Positions 63,298 through 64,000 of a DNA stretch of 64,000 nucleotides are shown here, piece after piece. The stretch spans positions 1 through 64,000 of the forward strand of contig NZ_DRFS01000034.1 in assembly GCF_011050415.1 (NCBI RefSeq). The letters run 5' to 3'. The position numbers and the translations under genes were made by a program. Position 1 is the stretch's first letter. Every line of letters starts with the position of its first letter. The notes beneath the pieces are model-generated. The model was not told where the DNA came from, ran no database searches, and worked only from the letters and a program-made list of their open reading frames with translations. This stretch comes from Halomonas sp. (GTDB taxonomy: Bacteria; Pseudomonadota; Gammaproteobacteria; Pseudomonadales; Halomonadaceae).

Positions 63298-64000
63298 GTG
63301 ACGCAAACGCACATGGCAGCGCGGTTTAAGGCTGCGCCGAGGCAATTAATTGCAAGTGTTAATACTCATCACCAACTGCTTTTGAAGCTGATTTGGCGCG
63401 ATGTGGTAGGGCGTTACAGGGGGTCTTTGATTGGCTTGTTGTGGTCATTCGTGACACCACTAATCATGTTGGCCGTTTACACATTTGTTTTTACTTATGT
63501 TTTCCAAGCGCGTTGGAATGTAGGTGAAGACGAGCCAAGAGCACTGTTTGCTTTGGTACTTTTTTCGGGATTAATGTTGCACGGTTTATTAGCAGAAGTG
63601 CTTAATCGTTCGCCAAGTATTATTATTAATAACGTTAATTATGTGAAAAAAGTCGTTTTCCCATTAGAGCTTTTACCCATTGTTATTTTAGGGGCAGCAC
63701 TCTTTCATTTTGCGATTAATGTGGGTGTCATGCTGCTGGCGATGCTGTTAATGGGTATGCCGCTGCATTCGACTATTTTGCTCTATCCGCTCGTTGTATT
63801 GCCATTGATACCATTAACGCTGGGGCTCGGATGGGGACTGGCGGCGCTAGGTGTGTTTGTGCGTGATATCGGCCAGCTAACCGGCATCATAACCACTATT
63901 TTACTATTTCTTTCGCCGATCTTTTTCCCCTTGGATGCGCTGCCGCCTTTGCTGCAGAAGCTGCTGGTGTTGAATCCATTAACCATCATCATCGAAAATG
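63298..64000 (+). CDS. ABC-2 type polysaccharide export permease (Wzm-like), partial
   Basis: An open frame of 234 codons running off the window end. The protein starts with a short polar stretch and the signature LIWRDVVGRYRGSLIGLLWSF (about residues 32-52), typical of Wzm/KpsM/TagG permeases. Further membrane segments follow (LIMLAVYTFVFTYVF; ALFALVLFSGLMLHGLL; the stretch up to FLSPIFFPLDALP). It would export a lipid-linked polysaccharide with an ATPase (Wzt) expected just outside the window. The start is GTG at 63298 with GGA upstream; an ATG four codons further on is possible. Confidence 0.88.
   Translation, partial: MTQTHMAARFKAAPRQLIASVNTHHQLLLKLIWRDVVGRYRGSLIGLLWSFVTPLIMLAVYTFVFTYVFQARWNVGEDEPRALFALVLFSGLMLHGLLAEVLNRSPSIIINNVNYVKKVVFPLELLPIVILGAALFHFAINVGVMLLAMLLMGMPLHSTILLYPLVVLPLIPLTLGLGWGLAALGVFVRDIGQLTGIITTILLFLSPIFFPLDALPPLLQKLLVLNPLTIIIEN

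Overview
The window looks like a chromosomal segment of a moderately halophilic gammaproteobacterium, most likely Halomonas/Vreelandella (Halomonadaceae). The basis is gene order and protein resemblance (nudE-yrfG-hslR-hslO-pckA; HAD-rppH-ptsP then lgt-thyA-folA), DUF1127 and Gram-negative porin genes, and a family of GC-rich palindromic repeats filling intergenic gaps. No rRNA, tRNA, CRISPR array, intact insertion sequence or prophage gene was seen.

Layout. (1) 0.2-5.5 kb: housekeeping and stress genes (nudE, yrfG, hslR, hslO, pckA, a Tat-exported MsrB), with a candidate ~80-nt small RNA between hslO and pckA. (2) 5.6-16.2 kb: a co-directional catabolic cluster: class III CoA transferase, crotonase-like protein, a tripartite tricarboxylate transporter (TctC-TctB-TctA), a hotdog thioesterase, a TSUP permease, a FadR-type GntR regulator, a DapA-family lyase, an FMN alpha-hydroxyacid dehydrogenase and an enolase-superfamily protein. 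Its substrate is unknown, and three of its enzymes appear to lack the usual catalytic residues. (3) 16.8-23.6 kb: LysR regulator, DUF1127, tex, gshA, dsbB and a formamidase-like hydrolase. (4) 23.8-36.8 kb, all on the minus strand: what I read as a CoA-dependent 2-aminobenzoate (anthranilate) route: flavin monooxygenase/old-yellow-enzyme fusion, SDR, MarR, crotonase-like protein, acyl-CoA dehydrogenase, aryl-CoA ligase, a complete branched-chain-type ABC importer, 4HBT thioesterase and a RidA-family protein. (5) 37.2-45.3 kb: rsd, an RND efflux pump with its adaptor, mdh and a HAD phosphatase. (6) 45.5-54.2 kb: rppH, ptsP, an NRDE protein, a membrane-bound receiver protein, lgt, thyA, folA and a ProQ/FinO-domain protein. 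(7) 54.5-56.9 kb: two paralogous porins. (8) 57.3 kb to the end: surface polysaccharide genes (priming glycosyltransferase, O-antigen ligase/polymerase, two GT2 proteins, and a Wzm-type ABC permease cut by the window edge).

Two repeat families stand out. One is a ~150-bp inverted-pair element (ends GTAGCGCG / CGCGCTAC), reminiscent of REP/BIME, present in five arrays. Three of these lie exactly between convergent genes. The other is a 114-nt element present twice in inverted orientation, whose two copies differ by paired, compensatory changes in at least two stems. This is direct evidence for a conserved fold.

Gene functions are assigned from sequence motifs, gene order and remembered family features, not from database searches.
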